This document shows, in pieces, positions 12,531 to 24,341 of a DNA stretch of 64,000 nucleotides. The stretch is from Tetragonia tetragonoides. Its lineage: Eukaryota; Streptophyta; Magnoliopsida; Caryophyllales; Aizoaceae. The stretch is taken from NCBI GenBank assembly GCA_038025085.1, contig CM076154.1, positions 30,434,501 to 30,498,500 of the forward strand, read 5' to 3'. Both the position numbers and the translations under genes were made by a program. The notes below the pieces were generated by a model. That model worked only from the letters and a program-made list of their open reading frames with translations, was not told the origin of the DNA and did not search any database. How positions within the stretch are numbered: position 1 is the first letter of the stretch; each line of letters starts with the position of its first letter.

Positions 12531-12977
12531 TTAGTCAATTTTCTCTAGGGTATTGGACTCTTGGTTGTTTGAATCAATAGCAGCAGTTGAAGCTTCATTA
12601 GCTGCGTCAGCTTCAATCATTTGAGCGGCTTCAAGTGCTCGCCTGTCAGTGGTAGCTCTGTTGGCTTTGATTGATCTGCTGCGCCAAGCTAGCATATACC
12701 ACTTTTTATTTATCGTAGAAATGGTTTTCAGGTCATCATTGTTAAGCTTTGTTAAGACATGGCGTGTCAGAAGTTCATCAAATTCTGTCATCTTGAAAGG
12801 GAATAGGGCTCGAGATTCCCAAACAAGCAACTTCAATCTTTTTGATGAACAAGTCGCCTTCCATAGTGTCCATTTGTCACACTTTGGGAAGATATGGTGT
12901 GATAGAAGGTCATTAAGTCCTTCTATCTCCTCTATGTTCATCTTTACCTTCTTCTTCTGATCATTAGGTGAAGCCAT
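12531..12977 (-). CDS. Small protein with two F-box-like motifs
   Basis: Intact 148-aa ORF starting ATGGCTTCA. A possible 3' splice site (TTACAG) about 23 bases upstream suggests a leader intron. Residues about 20-50 (LNDLLSHHIFPKC...KLLVW) and 64-95 (FDELLTRHVLTKL...WYMLAW) each match the F-box pattern of a Leu-rich helix, a KL-x4-L step and a closing Trp. The C-terminus is Ala/Glu-rich with no kelch, LRR or other substrate-binding domain, so it is far shorter than a normal F-box protein. F-box proteins bind SKP1 in SCF ubiquitin ligases; whether this one does is inference. It is related to the plus-strand gene at 13834, with the two motifs in reverse order. Confidence 0.6.
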   Translation of the reverse strand: MASPNDQKKKVKMNIEEIEGLNDLLSHHIFPKCDKWTLWKATCSSKRLKLLVWESRALFPFKMTEFDELLTRHVLTKLNNDDLKTISTINKKWYMLAWRSRSIKANRATTDRRALEAAQMIEADAANEASTAAIDSNNQESNTLEKID

Positions 12978-13833
12978 GTATTTTTTTGATAATCCTGTAA
13001 GGATTTTTAGTTAGCAACATTCAAAATGTACAATGCTAATCCACATACAATTAACCCTCTTTTTTTGTACTTCTGATCATTATGATGAATTTTGCCTTTC
13101 ATAACATCTCTTTTAAACACTTCTTTCTTTTGTAATAGGGGAGCAAAACAGGAGCTGAACTTGTTGAATTATAAACAACTATGAACAGATTTTAGACTAA
13201 AATCATACATTTTATCAAATATTTATGGCATTAAAAGGAATTTAAACATTAAAAGGAATGGGTATTGTAAAATGCTAAACAGATAAAAAGCAATGGTGTA
13301 GTGGAAAATGCTAAACAAGAGAAAGAATTTGTAACCTGCTTCTAAGAATTTGTAATTTGCATACCTGATACAAAGACAAACACAAACAAGAAATGAAAGA
13401 TTTAGAAGAAATATACCTGACAAGAGCAAATGGAAGAGGAGTTGTTTTTTGGGGGTTGAGTGTGGATGAGTAAAGCTTGAAGTTTGCCTTTTGGGGTTTG
13501 AAATATGGGTTTGATATGTAATATTCATCTGAAATGGGTGAAGCATTCTTAGCCTTAAGCTCCTCTGTTTTTTAATCATTTTTAATTACTAAACTTTAAC
13601 AGTGATTTGACATAATGATCATTATTGGTGCAGAAAACTTCCCTCGTTTTTGAGAGCAATTTGACATATTTTAATGACCATCATGCCCCTAATAGCTTGC
13701 TTTATAACCCCAATTTATCATGCCCTTTTGAGTTTGTGAAGTCAGAAGTTCAAACGGTGTAAGGCAAACAATATTGTAGCCCTTGAAAAACTCTGCATCA
13801 GATCTTCATAGCATTTCTTTTTGCAATCTAAAG
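12978..13833. other. Intergenic region between two divergent F-box-like genes
   Basis: Head-to-head spacer of about 850 bp between the two F-box-like genes, AT-rich, presumably holding both promoters and the leader exon of the minus gene. The 118-aa minus ORF within it (13223-13579) shows no domain, and I treat it as chance. AATTCATT words are rare here compared with neighbouring spacers. Confidence 0.4.
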
Positions 13834-15019
13834 ATGAAGGTTGATGGTTCACCACCTTTTGAAGGTAATTTTAGTGTTCCCTTTAGTTTTTCAAGTTAGT
13901 TTTGCATTTGGTTTCTGTTTTTTTTGTGGGTTTTTCTTTTGTGTTTTTATGTGTTTTGCGTTTTGGTTCAGTGTTGGTGTTTGATTGTTATCAGTAGCTT
14001 ACATTTTAGTCTTCGTTTTAAGTTATTTTCAATTTAGTTTTTGCATTTGGGTTTGTGGTTTTTGTTCTGTTTTTCGTTTTGGTGTAAAAGTTTGTTGGTT
14101 TAGTGTTGCTGTTTGATTGTTAGCACTAGCTTAGATTTCTGATACTGTTCATAAAATTCATTGTTTTTAAAGTACTTTTTCATTGTTTTCTTTTTTTTGT
14201 GAATGTTGCATAGGTAAGTGTGTTGCTATAGGGTTATTTGTGTTTTTGTGGCAGAATTGAAAACTAATTGTTTGTTAAAGTTCATTTCTTTGTTTTGAAA
14301 TGATTTAGGTTTTTTTTCTGAATGGGGTAGTTAATTTTTTTGCTATAATGTCAGTTGTCATTTGCGATTCAATTAGAATTCAAGTTCTTGCTGTTGTTTT
14401 TTTTTCTTTTTTAGCCAGTTGTGATTCATTTCTTTTTTAGAATTAGGTTATGTATTTTTGGTCAAATGTTTTTGTTAAAGTTCATTTGTTTTTTTTTTCT
14501 TTTTCTTAATTGCATAGCTAAGTTCTGCTACAATGTTAGAGGTAGTATAATTCATTTTAATAGGGACATTGTTACTCATTTTTGTTTATTATTTTGGTTT
14601 ACTGTTTTTGTATTGTAGATATCGAAGCTTTGATCGAAAGGCTAGGTTTTGAAGGTCATCAAAAAATGTCTCTCTGGATACAAACATTTGATGAGCATCA
14701 CGATACCGGAGATTTTACTGACATCCCAGGATTGTCAGAAATTCTGATGACGGATGTGTTTCATCGACTTGATCCTGAGGATTTGTCTGCTGTTTGTAAA
14801 GTTTCCAAGAAATGGAACAAGATGGCTTGGGCTGGTGGAGCAACAAAGCTTTTGACACTTGAGAAAATCATGCAGCAGCATGTTTTTAAAAGATGTTCAA
14901 TGAGGACGCTGCAGAAATGTCTGACTGTGGCGAAAATGTGGGAGGATCTGGTATGGCATAGTTATGTCATACAAAACAGATTTCAAGATAGGTATTGGAT
15001 GTCGATAGCTGAATGGTAG
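13834..15019 (+). CDS. Small two-exon protein with two F-box-like motifs
   Basis: Exon 1 is 13834-13864 (MKVDGSPPFE plus one base) with donor GTAATT. Exon 2 is 14619-15019 after acceptor TTGTAG. Joining restores the frame (Asp-Ile-Glu), giving about 143 aa. The first F-box-like unit (LSEILMTDVFHRLDPEDLSA then KKWNKMAW) is close to a canonical F-box. The second (LEKIMQQHVFKRC...WEDLVW) is more divergent. No substrate-recognition domain follows. Its first unit resembles the second unit of the gene at 12531-12977, and vice versa, so the pair is circularly permuted relative to each other. Both genes are intact while the neighbouring transposase and protease are broken. Confidence 0.65.
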
Positions 15020-16567
15020 CTTTTTCTTTGGCTGGAGGAACATCCCAATGAGCCAAACGCCTGGCTTGGTCCAGTGTATGACCAAGAGTAGGGCTGGGGG
15101 GGTGTGAACGTCAATTTTTATGCTGCTTTTGGGTGTTGTAGTGTGCACCAGATTTTTTTTGGAGGATTTTGCAGTTAAGTTAACTGTATAGTGAACTAGT
15201 CTCTTTTTTTGATCTGTAAAGAATGCAAATGAATTGGGTTTTGTTATCATGTAAATTTTAATGAATGGAACTATGTCTCTTTTGTTTTGTTTTATCTCTT
15301 ATCTGTTTTATAAGCTTATATATGAAAGAAGAATCTATGATTCATTGCTCTTTTGTTTTGAATTCATTTACATAAGTACTTAAATTCATCAGTGTAGGAC
15401 ATGGAATTCATTTTGGATCTGAATTCATTTTGGTCCTTTATGTTGTGAATTCATTTTGTTTAAGTACTTAATCACATTGAGTCCATTCCCATTATACTTA
15501 AGGAAATTCGTTTTTCATACTAGAATTCATTGGCCCTTTGCTTTGAATTCATTTATTTAAATATTCAAATTCATCAGAATAGGACATGGAATTCATTTGG
15601 ATTTTGAGCTTTGAATTCATGTTGAAAATAGACAAATTCATTGCTCTTTTGTTTTGAATTCATTTACATAAGTACTTAAATTCATTAGTATAGGACATGG
15701 AATTCATTTTGGATCTGAATTCATTTTGGTCCTTTATGCTCTGAATTCATTTGTTTAAGTACTTAATCACATTTAGTTTATTTCCATTATACTTAAGCAA
15801 ATTCATTTTTCATACTAGAATTCATTGGCCCTTTGCTGTGAATTCATTTGTTTAAATATTCAAATTCATCAGAATAGGACATGGAATTCATTTTGATATT
15901 AAGCTTTGAATTCATGTTGAAAATAGACAAATTTTACATAAACAATGCAACTATTTTTGCTTATTTTTATGCCGATACCTTGAGTAACTTTTAGTTAGGT
16001 GAAAGAGCAATGAGATTAAGTGAATTCATTGCTCCTTTTTCTCTGAATTCATTTTGTTTTAAGTACTTAATCCATTTGTATTTTTTCAATTCATGTTGAA
16101 ATAAGCTATCAAAGATCTGTTTTGTGGTTTGTTCTTTTGTTATAATATTATTTTCTTATTTTTTAAGAAAGACTTCATTCCTTTGAATTCATTTACTTGA
16201 GTAAATTCTTCTGTCATACTGGAATTCATTGCCCTTTTGCTCTGAATTCATTTATTTAAGTATTCAAATTCATCAGTGTAGGACATTAAATTCATTGCAG
16301 CGCGTTCTGTTGCTGCAATGAATTCAATCGGAATATTAAATCTTAAACCAAATCTGCAAAATGTACCAAGACTTTTTAATCAGAATCTGTAATAGAAATA
16401 GGAGATGGAATTCATTTCCATTCATTTTGATCAGAATGTATTTTTTTCTATCAACACTTGGATCAGAATGTATACTAAATGACTATATACAAATTTTGTT
16501 CAGATTTTTTGCTATACTAGCACTATGACCCTTTACATTTTCTTCAAACTATAACTCATTATAATAT
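15020..16567. repeat. AATTCATT-rich spacer with a 296-bp tandem duplication
   Basis: A block starting TTCATTGCTCTTTTG at 15341 recurs at 15637 (period 296) and ends near 15932. A degraded third copy follows at about 16015-16300. Dozens of GAATTCATT words are spaced 15-50 bases apart. No coding sequence apart from the 3' flank of the F-box-like gene (15020-15250). Confidence 0.7.
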
Positions 16568-19500
16568 TTATGGGTCCTTCTTCTTGAAGCTCTCTTTCAC
16601 TCTTCCCAAGATCTTCTTCCTCTCATCACTGATTTCATTTGTGATGATACTATAACAGTACTTGACCCTTGAGTGTCTTTATTGCGATGTCCTGTGAAAG
16701 ATAATAGGGATGCAGAATTAGGCAGATATATTTCTTTGAAAGGCTGAATTAAAGGAAATAAGACAGGAACTTTACTTACATCATTCTTAGCAAAAGGTTC
16801 ATAACCCTCCACTGTGCCCTTGTATGTCTCCATGTGCCTTATGGTATATATGGCACAATCTGAAATGTTGTTGTTATTACGCCACGGTAAGGGCATGATC
16901 TTGTCTTTGTACAGTTTCACTTCTTCAGCCTTTGGATGTTTTATTTGTGTCAAGAAAATAGTAAGTCCTTTGACCTAATTTTGACACAAAAACAGTTAAA
17001 TGATTTCATAACAAAGAAGTAAGAGCTAAACAATTCTGAGAAAATATATTCATTTTTAGTATTCATTAGGCATGAATATGTAAAGTATGAAATCTTACAA
17101 TATTTTCAATCACACGGTCATATTTTGCTTTCTTGGACACTTCTTTCGGTAGTTTCCTATTGTCAAGGATCTCAATAAATCGAGATTTGAAATTGACACA
17201 AACTTTGTAGAAGTGTTCGCTTACACCAATTGCAAAGAAGAATTGTCATAGATTTGTTAAGCATAAAATTAGTTCCTTTTAATGAACATAGTTGAATGCA
17301 AAAGAATTGAAAGATGAATTGCATGTGCTATGAATTTAAGTAGACAAATTCATGGTGGTTTTCAAGGGGGTAAATTCATGGGGGTAAATGAATTTCAAGG
17401 GGGTATATTTGATGAGTTTCAGTGTTAAGTAAATGAATTCACAACAAAGGAGCAATGAATTCAATGTGGTATATCAATGAATGAGCACTTTATGTAAATG
17501 AATTCATTGCAGAGGATCAATGAATTCTGCCACAAACAAGATAAATTGAAAGATGAGTTGAATGTTACCATGCTGACATCCCTGAGGTCTTCCATGTTGC
17601 AATGATCCATCTCAAGGTTAATTCGGTCCACAAAATCTTTGATTTGCTTTTCTTCTGGTACTTTAAAAGTGAAGTGGACCTTTTAACAAATGAATTCATT
17701 GTAGTTATTTTCAATATTGAGTTTAAACTATATAAAGGAGGGTAATTCACATAGTTCAGATAACTGTAACTTACATAGACGTTTGTTGACAAAAAAAACC
17801 TCCTTGGGGATTCAGAACTTCTAGCTCGCTCTTTGTTGTTGAGCATCAAAGTCCAAACATCGATAATTTGATTGTCAACAACATCTCTTTGACTGACAAT
17901 CCCTCCAAGGGTAAGAAATACGCTTCTTCTTATTGTGAAAAGAAATGGTCGTATTCTTACTAGCACCTCACTGGATAAAACAAAAGTAAGAGTAATTAAT
18001 ATTGATTAGATATATATCCAAAAAAAAAGCTATAATTGATTTTTTTATGGTATAGGTATGCGTACGTGTTGAAGCCTCTTTCTTCTGAGAATGCATAATC
18101 AGCCACTTGCTGCTCTTGCTCAGTGCACCGCTTTGCAACATTAACGTGCCTGGCCCAGAATGGTGATCGAAGTGCAAAGGGAAGGCGGTCTGGGTGTCGT
18201 TGTCGTATCATCTCTTCTGCCCTTGTTGCTCTTTGTTCTCTTGTTATCAGATGTTTGCCTTTGTTCTCAGTAGAAGTTCCAGTATGAGTAACTTCATCAC
18301 CCATTGGAGGGCTATCACTGATGGACAGCGGCACTCTAGGGGCAGGGGGAGTGATGTAACTACAACCTTGTTCATTATCATTTTCGTTGTACCTGTAAAT
18401 ATATAACATTCATTAAACATATCAAATTCATTTACATAAGATATTAAATTCATCAAATGAAATATATGAGGTAAGCAGTTTTTACGTTTTGGCAATATCC
18501 GAGGCGACTTTTAAAGGGGTTAAAATTGGAGATATCCCTAAATCAAATGAAGGAGGTGTCAGGGAAATAGAGATGGCTGCCTTCTCCATTGCATCAACTG
18601 CGCGAAGCATTTCTTCAGTTTCAATGAAGTCTTCAAGCTCTGTGTGCGGTACTTGTCTTCTTGGGCTTGGTTGTGCCAATTCAGAAGGCAATACCTCATT
18701 CTCCCCATCCTTTTCAGTCTCAATATCAAGCTTAGGATTCTCCTCTACCTCTTGGCTCCGCCTCGCCGCCTCTTGGCTTTGTCTTAACGCTTCTAGGCTC
18801 TGTCTCTGGGTCTCAGAAAACCCTGTGAACATATTTATAGAAGCGTTCTGAACTCTCTGCAGGAGCTCACTCTCAGGCATGTAATCCACTCATTCTCGAA
18901 TTGTTTCACCAAAATCAACAAAGATGCTGGCCATCCTTAAGGCGACATCTGCAAGTCTAGTTCTGTATGCCTAGTACACAGAGAATTCATTATGATAAAT
19001 CAAAAATATTTATTGAAGCATTTAATAATTTGAATGTTATATGCATAGAAACATTTTTACCTCTCTAGGATTCACATTCTTATCCTTTGTTGGCTCATTA
19101 GGAGAGGTAGTACTTTCAGTGCAATTGTGAGGTTGGCATAATTCAAGATCTTTTTCAATTGGATCTTGAACCACCAAAGGTGAAAAAGGTTTTGGTTCTG
19201 GTTCAGGATGAAAGGGAGGAGTTGATTGTGCCAGTTGAGGTTCAAATGTAGGCACCAAAAACTGACGCAATTCATTTGAACAAAAGGGGAAATCTCGGTC
19301 ATCGGGAGCTGAATTATTGGTGAAGCACTCATGGTCATGTTGTGCTGCTGAATGGTGCGCTGTTGATGTTGCAGCAAGCTCAGCTGTCAGATGCTGAGTA
19401 GCAATTTCTGATTGTTCATTATGAATTTCAGATGGTGCTTCAAGCTCAGGATTTTGTTCCTCAGCAGCTCCTGATAGTCCATCGTGATTAGGCCTGTCAA

Positions 19501-22183
19501 TGGGTCGTGGGTATCCACGAACCCGCTCCACCCGCCCCATTTAAATGGGTGAAAACCCGAATAAACGGGTTATTTGGTGGGTGGATCGGGTGGGATTCGG
19601 GTGATATTTTCTATCCGCGAACCCGACCCACGAATCCACCCACCACCCGTTTAATATTTTAATATATTATTTTTAAAAAAATTTACAAACCTAAGTTCAC
19701 CAAAACCCCTAAAAAACTATAGAATTTCCTCCTTCTCACTTCATTACCTTCTCCTCTATCTCTGTTTGGGACATTCTGGTTCAAAATCGACCATAATTTT
19801 TTGTAGTTTAACAAATACTTGATGCCACTGGCGAGAAGTTACTGGAAAAGGATACAACTATTTACTTGGCTGCTTTAGCTCACACCTATCATGTCTTTCA
19901 CGCCTGAAAATCCCATTTCAAGTTTGTAATTTGATTGAAAATCAAGCTGTTGAAACTTTATGCCTGTATTTTGCACCAAAAAAAAAACTTTATGCATGTA
20001 TTATGTCTAACCTGTTCATTTAGTTTAGTGATTTATTTCACCCGTTAACCACCTGAATCCACCCGTTTATCCATGGATGATGGGTGGATTGGATGCGGGT
20101 GGAGTGTTTCGTGGGTGATGGGTGGACGGGTGAAGTTGAAAAATTAAACGGGTGGATGCGGGTGATGCTCCACCCGACCCGAACCCGACCCATTGCAAGG
20201 CCTAATCGTGATCCTCCCCACTTTGTCCTTCAGATTCATCACCATCATTTGCTTCAAAAGGAGGACCAGCTAACACAGCCTCAACATCTAAAAAATCATA
20301 AGTATTCTAATCAAAAATTCATTAGGAATTAGTATAAAAGTAATCTAAATTTTTACAAAAAACTCACCAACACCAGTTATATCTATGCGTTCTTCAACTG
20401 ATCATTTGCCAAATTTTTCTTTCAATTCATCCCTCACCCTCTCATCTATAGCTTCTGCTGTCCAATTTCTTATGATTGGGAATTCCCTAGGGACACTTCT
20501 GACTTTAAATACCACTCTATCACAGTAACATAACTGCATGGAGAATAAGTTAATAATATGTTATGATGTTCAAAGATTCATTCAACCAAAGATTCATTAA
20601 AATCAGACCAATCAAGTTACTTTAAGCTGATCAATTCATTAACAATAGTCAAAGATTGATCAATCAGAATGACCTAATTCATTTAATTTAACCCAAACAA
20701 ATTTAGCTATCTAAAGATAATGAATTCATTAATTAACTTGAGAAATTCATCAATCAGAATGATCAAATTCATCATGGAAAATAAAGATTCATGTGTGTCA
20801 AATTAACATTCATCAATAAACATGATCAATTCATTAATTTACATAACGACATGCTCAAGCTTAAGTTAATGAAAACTTACCATAAGAAACAGCAACGGCC
20901 CTTTAAAGAAACTTCTCGGATTACTCTTCCAGTTTCCTACATTGTCACTGAGACTCTTCACAACAAACTGACAGAAGTTGTATTGCTTTATCTCATTGAC
21001 ATTCATGAGAATGTACAGGTACTTATAGGGACATGGTCGGCTTTGTCGACCTTGAAGTAGAGCTGCCATCACGTATACTACAAAATCTCTCTTAAATTCA
21101 TCTCCATGATCTCCTCTTGTTGCTATTGTATCAGGCATTTCAGAAGTTGCTGGAGTTGCCCCTCCCCATCTTTCTCTCCAGTCTTCTACCAGTTGGTGAA
21201 ACTGAACACTTTCAGTTTGACTTTTTGCCTCAACTACTCTCTTTGGACCTCTTGGAAGCCCTAGTGTCAAGAATACATCTTCTTCCCCTATGACTAACCT
21301 ATCTCCATTGTCAAAGTTGTAGTAACGACTGACATGTTCCAAATTCATTACAATCCTTCGTGCAAACTCACCTTGTACTGTACTGAACTTCAAATACTAA
21401 AGTCCACCAAACCCTACTTCTGCCACAACTTTTCGTTGCAGCTCATTTAACTTGGATATCATTCCGAATAGTCCTTTTCGTGACATCCTATTTTTGCATG
21501 TGTTTTCTGCTTTCATTTCTTTTAGTTTCTGAGCAGCTATGAGCTCGTTTGTGCCAACAACAGTGAGTGCAGTACCTGGATCAACCACTTTTCTCGGTCT
21601 TCCCCTCCCTCTCTTTCTCTTCTGTTCATCTACAACATCAAGTGCACTCTCTGGCACTTCTCCTTCTCCAATTATAGAAACTTTCCCATCACGTGGCCTT
21701 AGTTGCCTAGGAGATTCCACAGTAACTATATGTCTTGGTTCACGAAGAGCAATTCAGTACATTTGTGCGCCACTGTTTTCCGTCGTTGTTTAGTCCTTGT
21801 ATATACAATTTTTATCTTAACATCCCCCCCAATTTCTAAACCATGAGTTCCTGAATCTCCTTCAATCTCTGTTGGTCTATTCTCTAACAGCTCTGTTTCG
21901 TTCTCAGCAGGACCACTTGAGCTACACCCAATCCTTCCAGATGAACAAATGTGGACGATGTCATCGTCATCATACTTTCTTTTCCTAGATGATGATAATG
22001 GCTGCACATCCGTTACAATATCTCCACAAGTCATTGCCCCCAATTCGCCCGAAGCTATCTGATGGACCCTTTGATCAGAACTCGGAGGAGCAGAGTTTAT
22101 TGGTTTTGGTTTAGCAACACGTAGAATTATTTTATTAATTGAAACAGCTTTTGATGATGTTTCTTCATCATCTCCTGCCCTCA
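16568..22183 (-). pseudogene. ULP1-like (C48) cysteine protease gene, many exons, decayed
   Basis: Exons run 22183-20881, 20533-20368, 20287-19061 (interrupted by a hAT element), 18970-18488, 18392-about 18060, about 17966-17777, about 17680-17566, about 17230-17100, about 16970-16760 and about 16693-16568. Exon 1 has an AT-hook (KRGRGRPRK) and the N-terminal region typical of transposon-borne ULP-like genes (GDRLVIGEEDVFLTLGLP). Exon 4 contains a Gln/Arg-rich helix. The protease end shows the likely catalytic His (VSEHFY), a following Asp (EILDN) and the Cys (NISDCAIYTIRHMETY). Breaks: frameshift near 21755, in-frame stops near 21397, 20402 and 18890, and a final-exon indel before ISDERKKILGRV. 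ULP1 enzymes remove SUMO from proteins; function of transposon copies is unknown. A short upstream exon may lie at about 23370-23440. Confidence 0.8.
19489..20204. mobile_element. Non-autonomous hAT element (716 bp) with perfect 8-bp target duplication
   Basis: The ends are TAGGCCTGTCAATGGGTCG and, inverted, TAGGCCTTGCAATGGGTCG. The flanking octamers ATCGTGAT (19481-19488 and 20205-20212) are identical. The inside is rich in ACCCGACCC/GGGTGGAT words. There is no transposase. It splits an exon of the ULP1-like gene between the codons for SGEDHD and GLSGAAEE, so the insertion came after the gene was in place. Confidence 0.95.
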
Positions 22184-23850
22184 AGCTAGAATGAAAACAT
22201 AAAATTCACAGTTAATCTTTTTGTTTACAATGAAATGCATCACAAAGATTGAATCCATCAAGCTATATAACGAAATTCACTTCAGAGTTAAAACTGAATC
22301 TTAATTACCAAAAACAACGCTTTGTTCCATTGCACAATCCCTTTGTTATATAACAAAATTCATAAAATAAAGTCAAAGATTCATCATATAAATATTCATA
22401 AAAGCAATGTAGCTTAATCATATTTATTTTAATCATATTCAAATATTTATTTAGTGAACTATAATAAATTTCTTTAAACAAAAGATTCATCATTTAAGAT
22501 GAACAAATTCATCAAGGAAAATTAAATATTCATTTATGCAAAAACAATCTACCCTTAAGATGATGAATTTATTCATTCAAAGCTATATCAATCAAGATCA
22601 ACATATTCATCATTGGAATGTACTACATTCATTAATACTGCTATAAAACTCATGGAACTAGTTATTGTTATTCATTTAAAATACAATGAAATGCATCACA
22701 AAGATGGAAACATCAAAGGTTCACTCAACATAAACCAATCTAGCAATAAGATGATCATTAACAAGAATCAAATATTGATCCACTATATTGACTAAATTCA
22801 TCAAGAAAATAAAATATTCATCTATGGAAAATCAGTCAACAAGATCAAATAGACATGATAAAAATTCATTAATCAACATAACAAATTTCATTAAACAAAA
22901 TCAAAGATTCATCGTTTCAGTGAACAAGCAATAATATAATATTCATGATCTTGCTTAAATAAAATATTCATTTAAGCAAGAGTAATGTAGCTATCTTAAA
23001 ATGATTAATTCATTAATCATATTCAAAAATTCATTAATCTATAACAAACATCCATTTTATCAACTATAATAAATCCTTTTAACCAAATATTCATGAAAGA
23101 AATCTAAATTTTTATTCATTGAAAAGCAATTTATCTATTGTTAAGATGATCAACCGAAATCAAAAATTCATTTTGGTTTAAAAATTCATCAAGACACATA
23201 AACATGAAAGAATCATTTTTATGTAAAAGCAACCTAGCTATGTTCACAGGACCATTTTATTTAACCACAATCAAACATTCATTTAAGCAAAACACATATA
23301 GCAAATTCATTAACTGATTGAAAAATTCATCAACAAAATTCATTAATTCAATACAAGAACTACCTAGATGCTGAAGCTGAATCCTCTTTGCATGTTCTGA
23401 AGCTGCTTTGTTCAGATTTAGATATCTTTTTTTTCAATGAATTTTACTGCAAGAATGAGTTTTTGAAAAATTAACAAATTTTTCACATTTTCTTTGATGA
23501 ATTGATAGATGTTCAAAATGAATATCCAAACATAAATGAATTTCGAAACAGAGAAATGTAATAAAACAAAGAATAAATGAATTTTACCTCTTAGGTTGAT
23601 GAATCAACTGCAAAAAGTAATAAATTGTTAGGTTATAGCACAACCGTTACTGAAAAATTAAAAAATTAATCAAAAACAAGAACAACGAAGAATAATAAGA
23701 GAAATTAAGTTTACCTTTAGCGAATTCCAATTTTTGTGATGAATTAACTGCCAAAACAAAAAAATTATTAGGTTATAGCAATGAATTCTTTCACAAACAC
23801 GATAAATTGAAAGATGAGTTGAATACCGAAACACTAAACTAAATTGAAAT
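22184..23850. repeat. AATTCAT-saturated AT-rich tract upstream of the ULP1-like gene
   Basis: About 1.6 kb of AT-rich DNA in which AATTCAT, ATTCATC and AAATTCATTAA recur every 20-40 bases. It presumably represents the first introns of the minus-strand ULP1-like gene. One possible small exon on the minus strand (about 23440 to 23370) would encode SEQSSFRTCKEDSASAS before a GT donor. Confidence 0.5.
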
Positions 23851-24282
23851 CAAAATTTATTTTTACCTCTGCTTTTGATAAATCAAGAGAGAATTCGAGT
23901 TTGTCCAGCAATGGCGTTCAATTTGCAGCAACGAACGAGAATCACGAAGAAATCGAGCGAAAATCGAACGAGGAGGAGAGAGAATCGAACGAGGAAGAGA
24001 GAGAAAATACCAGAGAGAAAATAGGAGAGAGAAAATCAAGCGGATTTTTTTTTGGTTTAAATGATCCGCGGGCTTTGGTTATATGGCCATTGGGCCCGGG
24101 TTTTGTTTCGGTTTTGAGCTGGGTTTAATTTGTCTTCTGGGTTGGTCTATGTAGTACTATAAACCTCGAATTATATCTTAGGGATTGATAAAAACCATAA
24201 TGAAAAAAACAAAAAGGAAAAAGAAAAAAAGGCAACATCCACCAAAATTACGACACATGTCACATAACCGGCGCTCTTACCC

Positions 24283-24289
24283 AAAAAAA

Positions 24290-24338
<49 letters not shown>
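24283..24338. repeat. Poly(A) run followed by (TA)n microsatellite
   Basis: About 25 A residues run directly into about 15 TA dinucleotides. The short ORFs that span it encode only Lys runs and Tyr-Ile repeats and are not genes. Confidence 0.97.

Positions 24339-24341
<3 letters not shown>

Larger units (their letters stand above)
7140..24200. mobile_element. Large MULE composite carrying transposase, F-box-like and ULP1-like genes
   Basis: The segment is unified by the FAR1/MULE transposase gene near its left end, captured gene-like units to the right, and a distinctive AATGAATTCATT-rich spacer DNA from about 7740 to 23850 but not outside. CT-rich leader-like DNA lies inside the left edge (7320-7450), and its reverse-complement counterpart (AGAGAGAGAAA tracts) lies inside the right edge (23960-24035), giving a mirror layout. 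I found no long terminal inverted repeat, which fits the non-TIR MULEs known to carry ULP-like genes (Kaonashi type in Arabidopsis). Edges are approximate. Confidence 0.5.

Noticed and set aside
13223..13579. 118-aa minus ORF with hydrophobic runs
   Set aside because: Lies in AT-rich spacer between two genes; no homology and no consistent splice context.
19489..19540. N-terminus of the minus ORF at 19037-19540 (Arg-rich)
   Set aside because: It is translated from the hAT element and is not part of the ULP1-like protein.
7140..24210. Long terminal inverted repeats for the MULE
   Set aside because: Only a loose GGGA-TATAAAAA similarity between 7186-7205 and 24180-24195; not enough to call TIRs.
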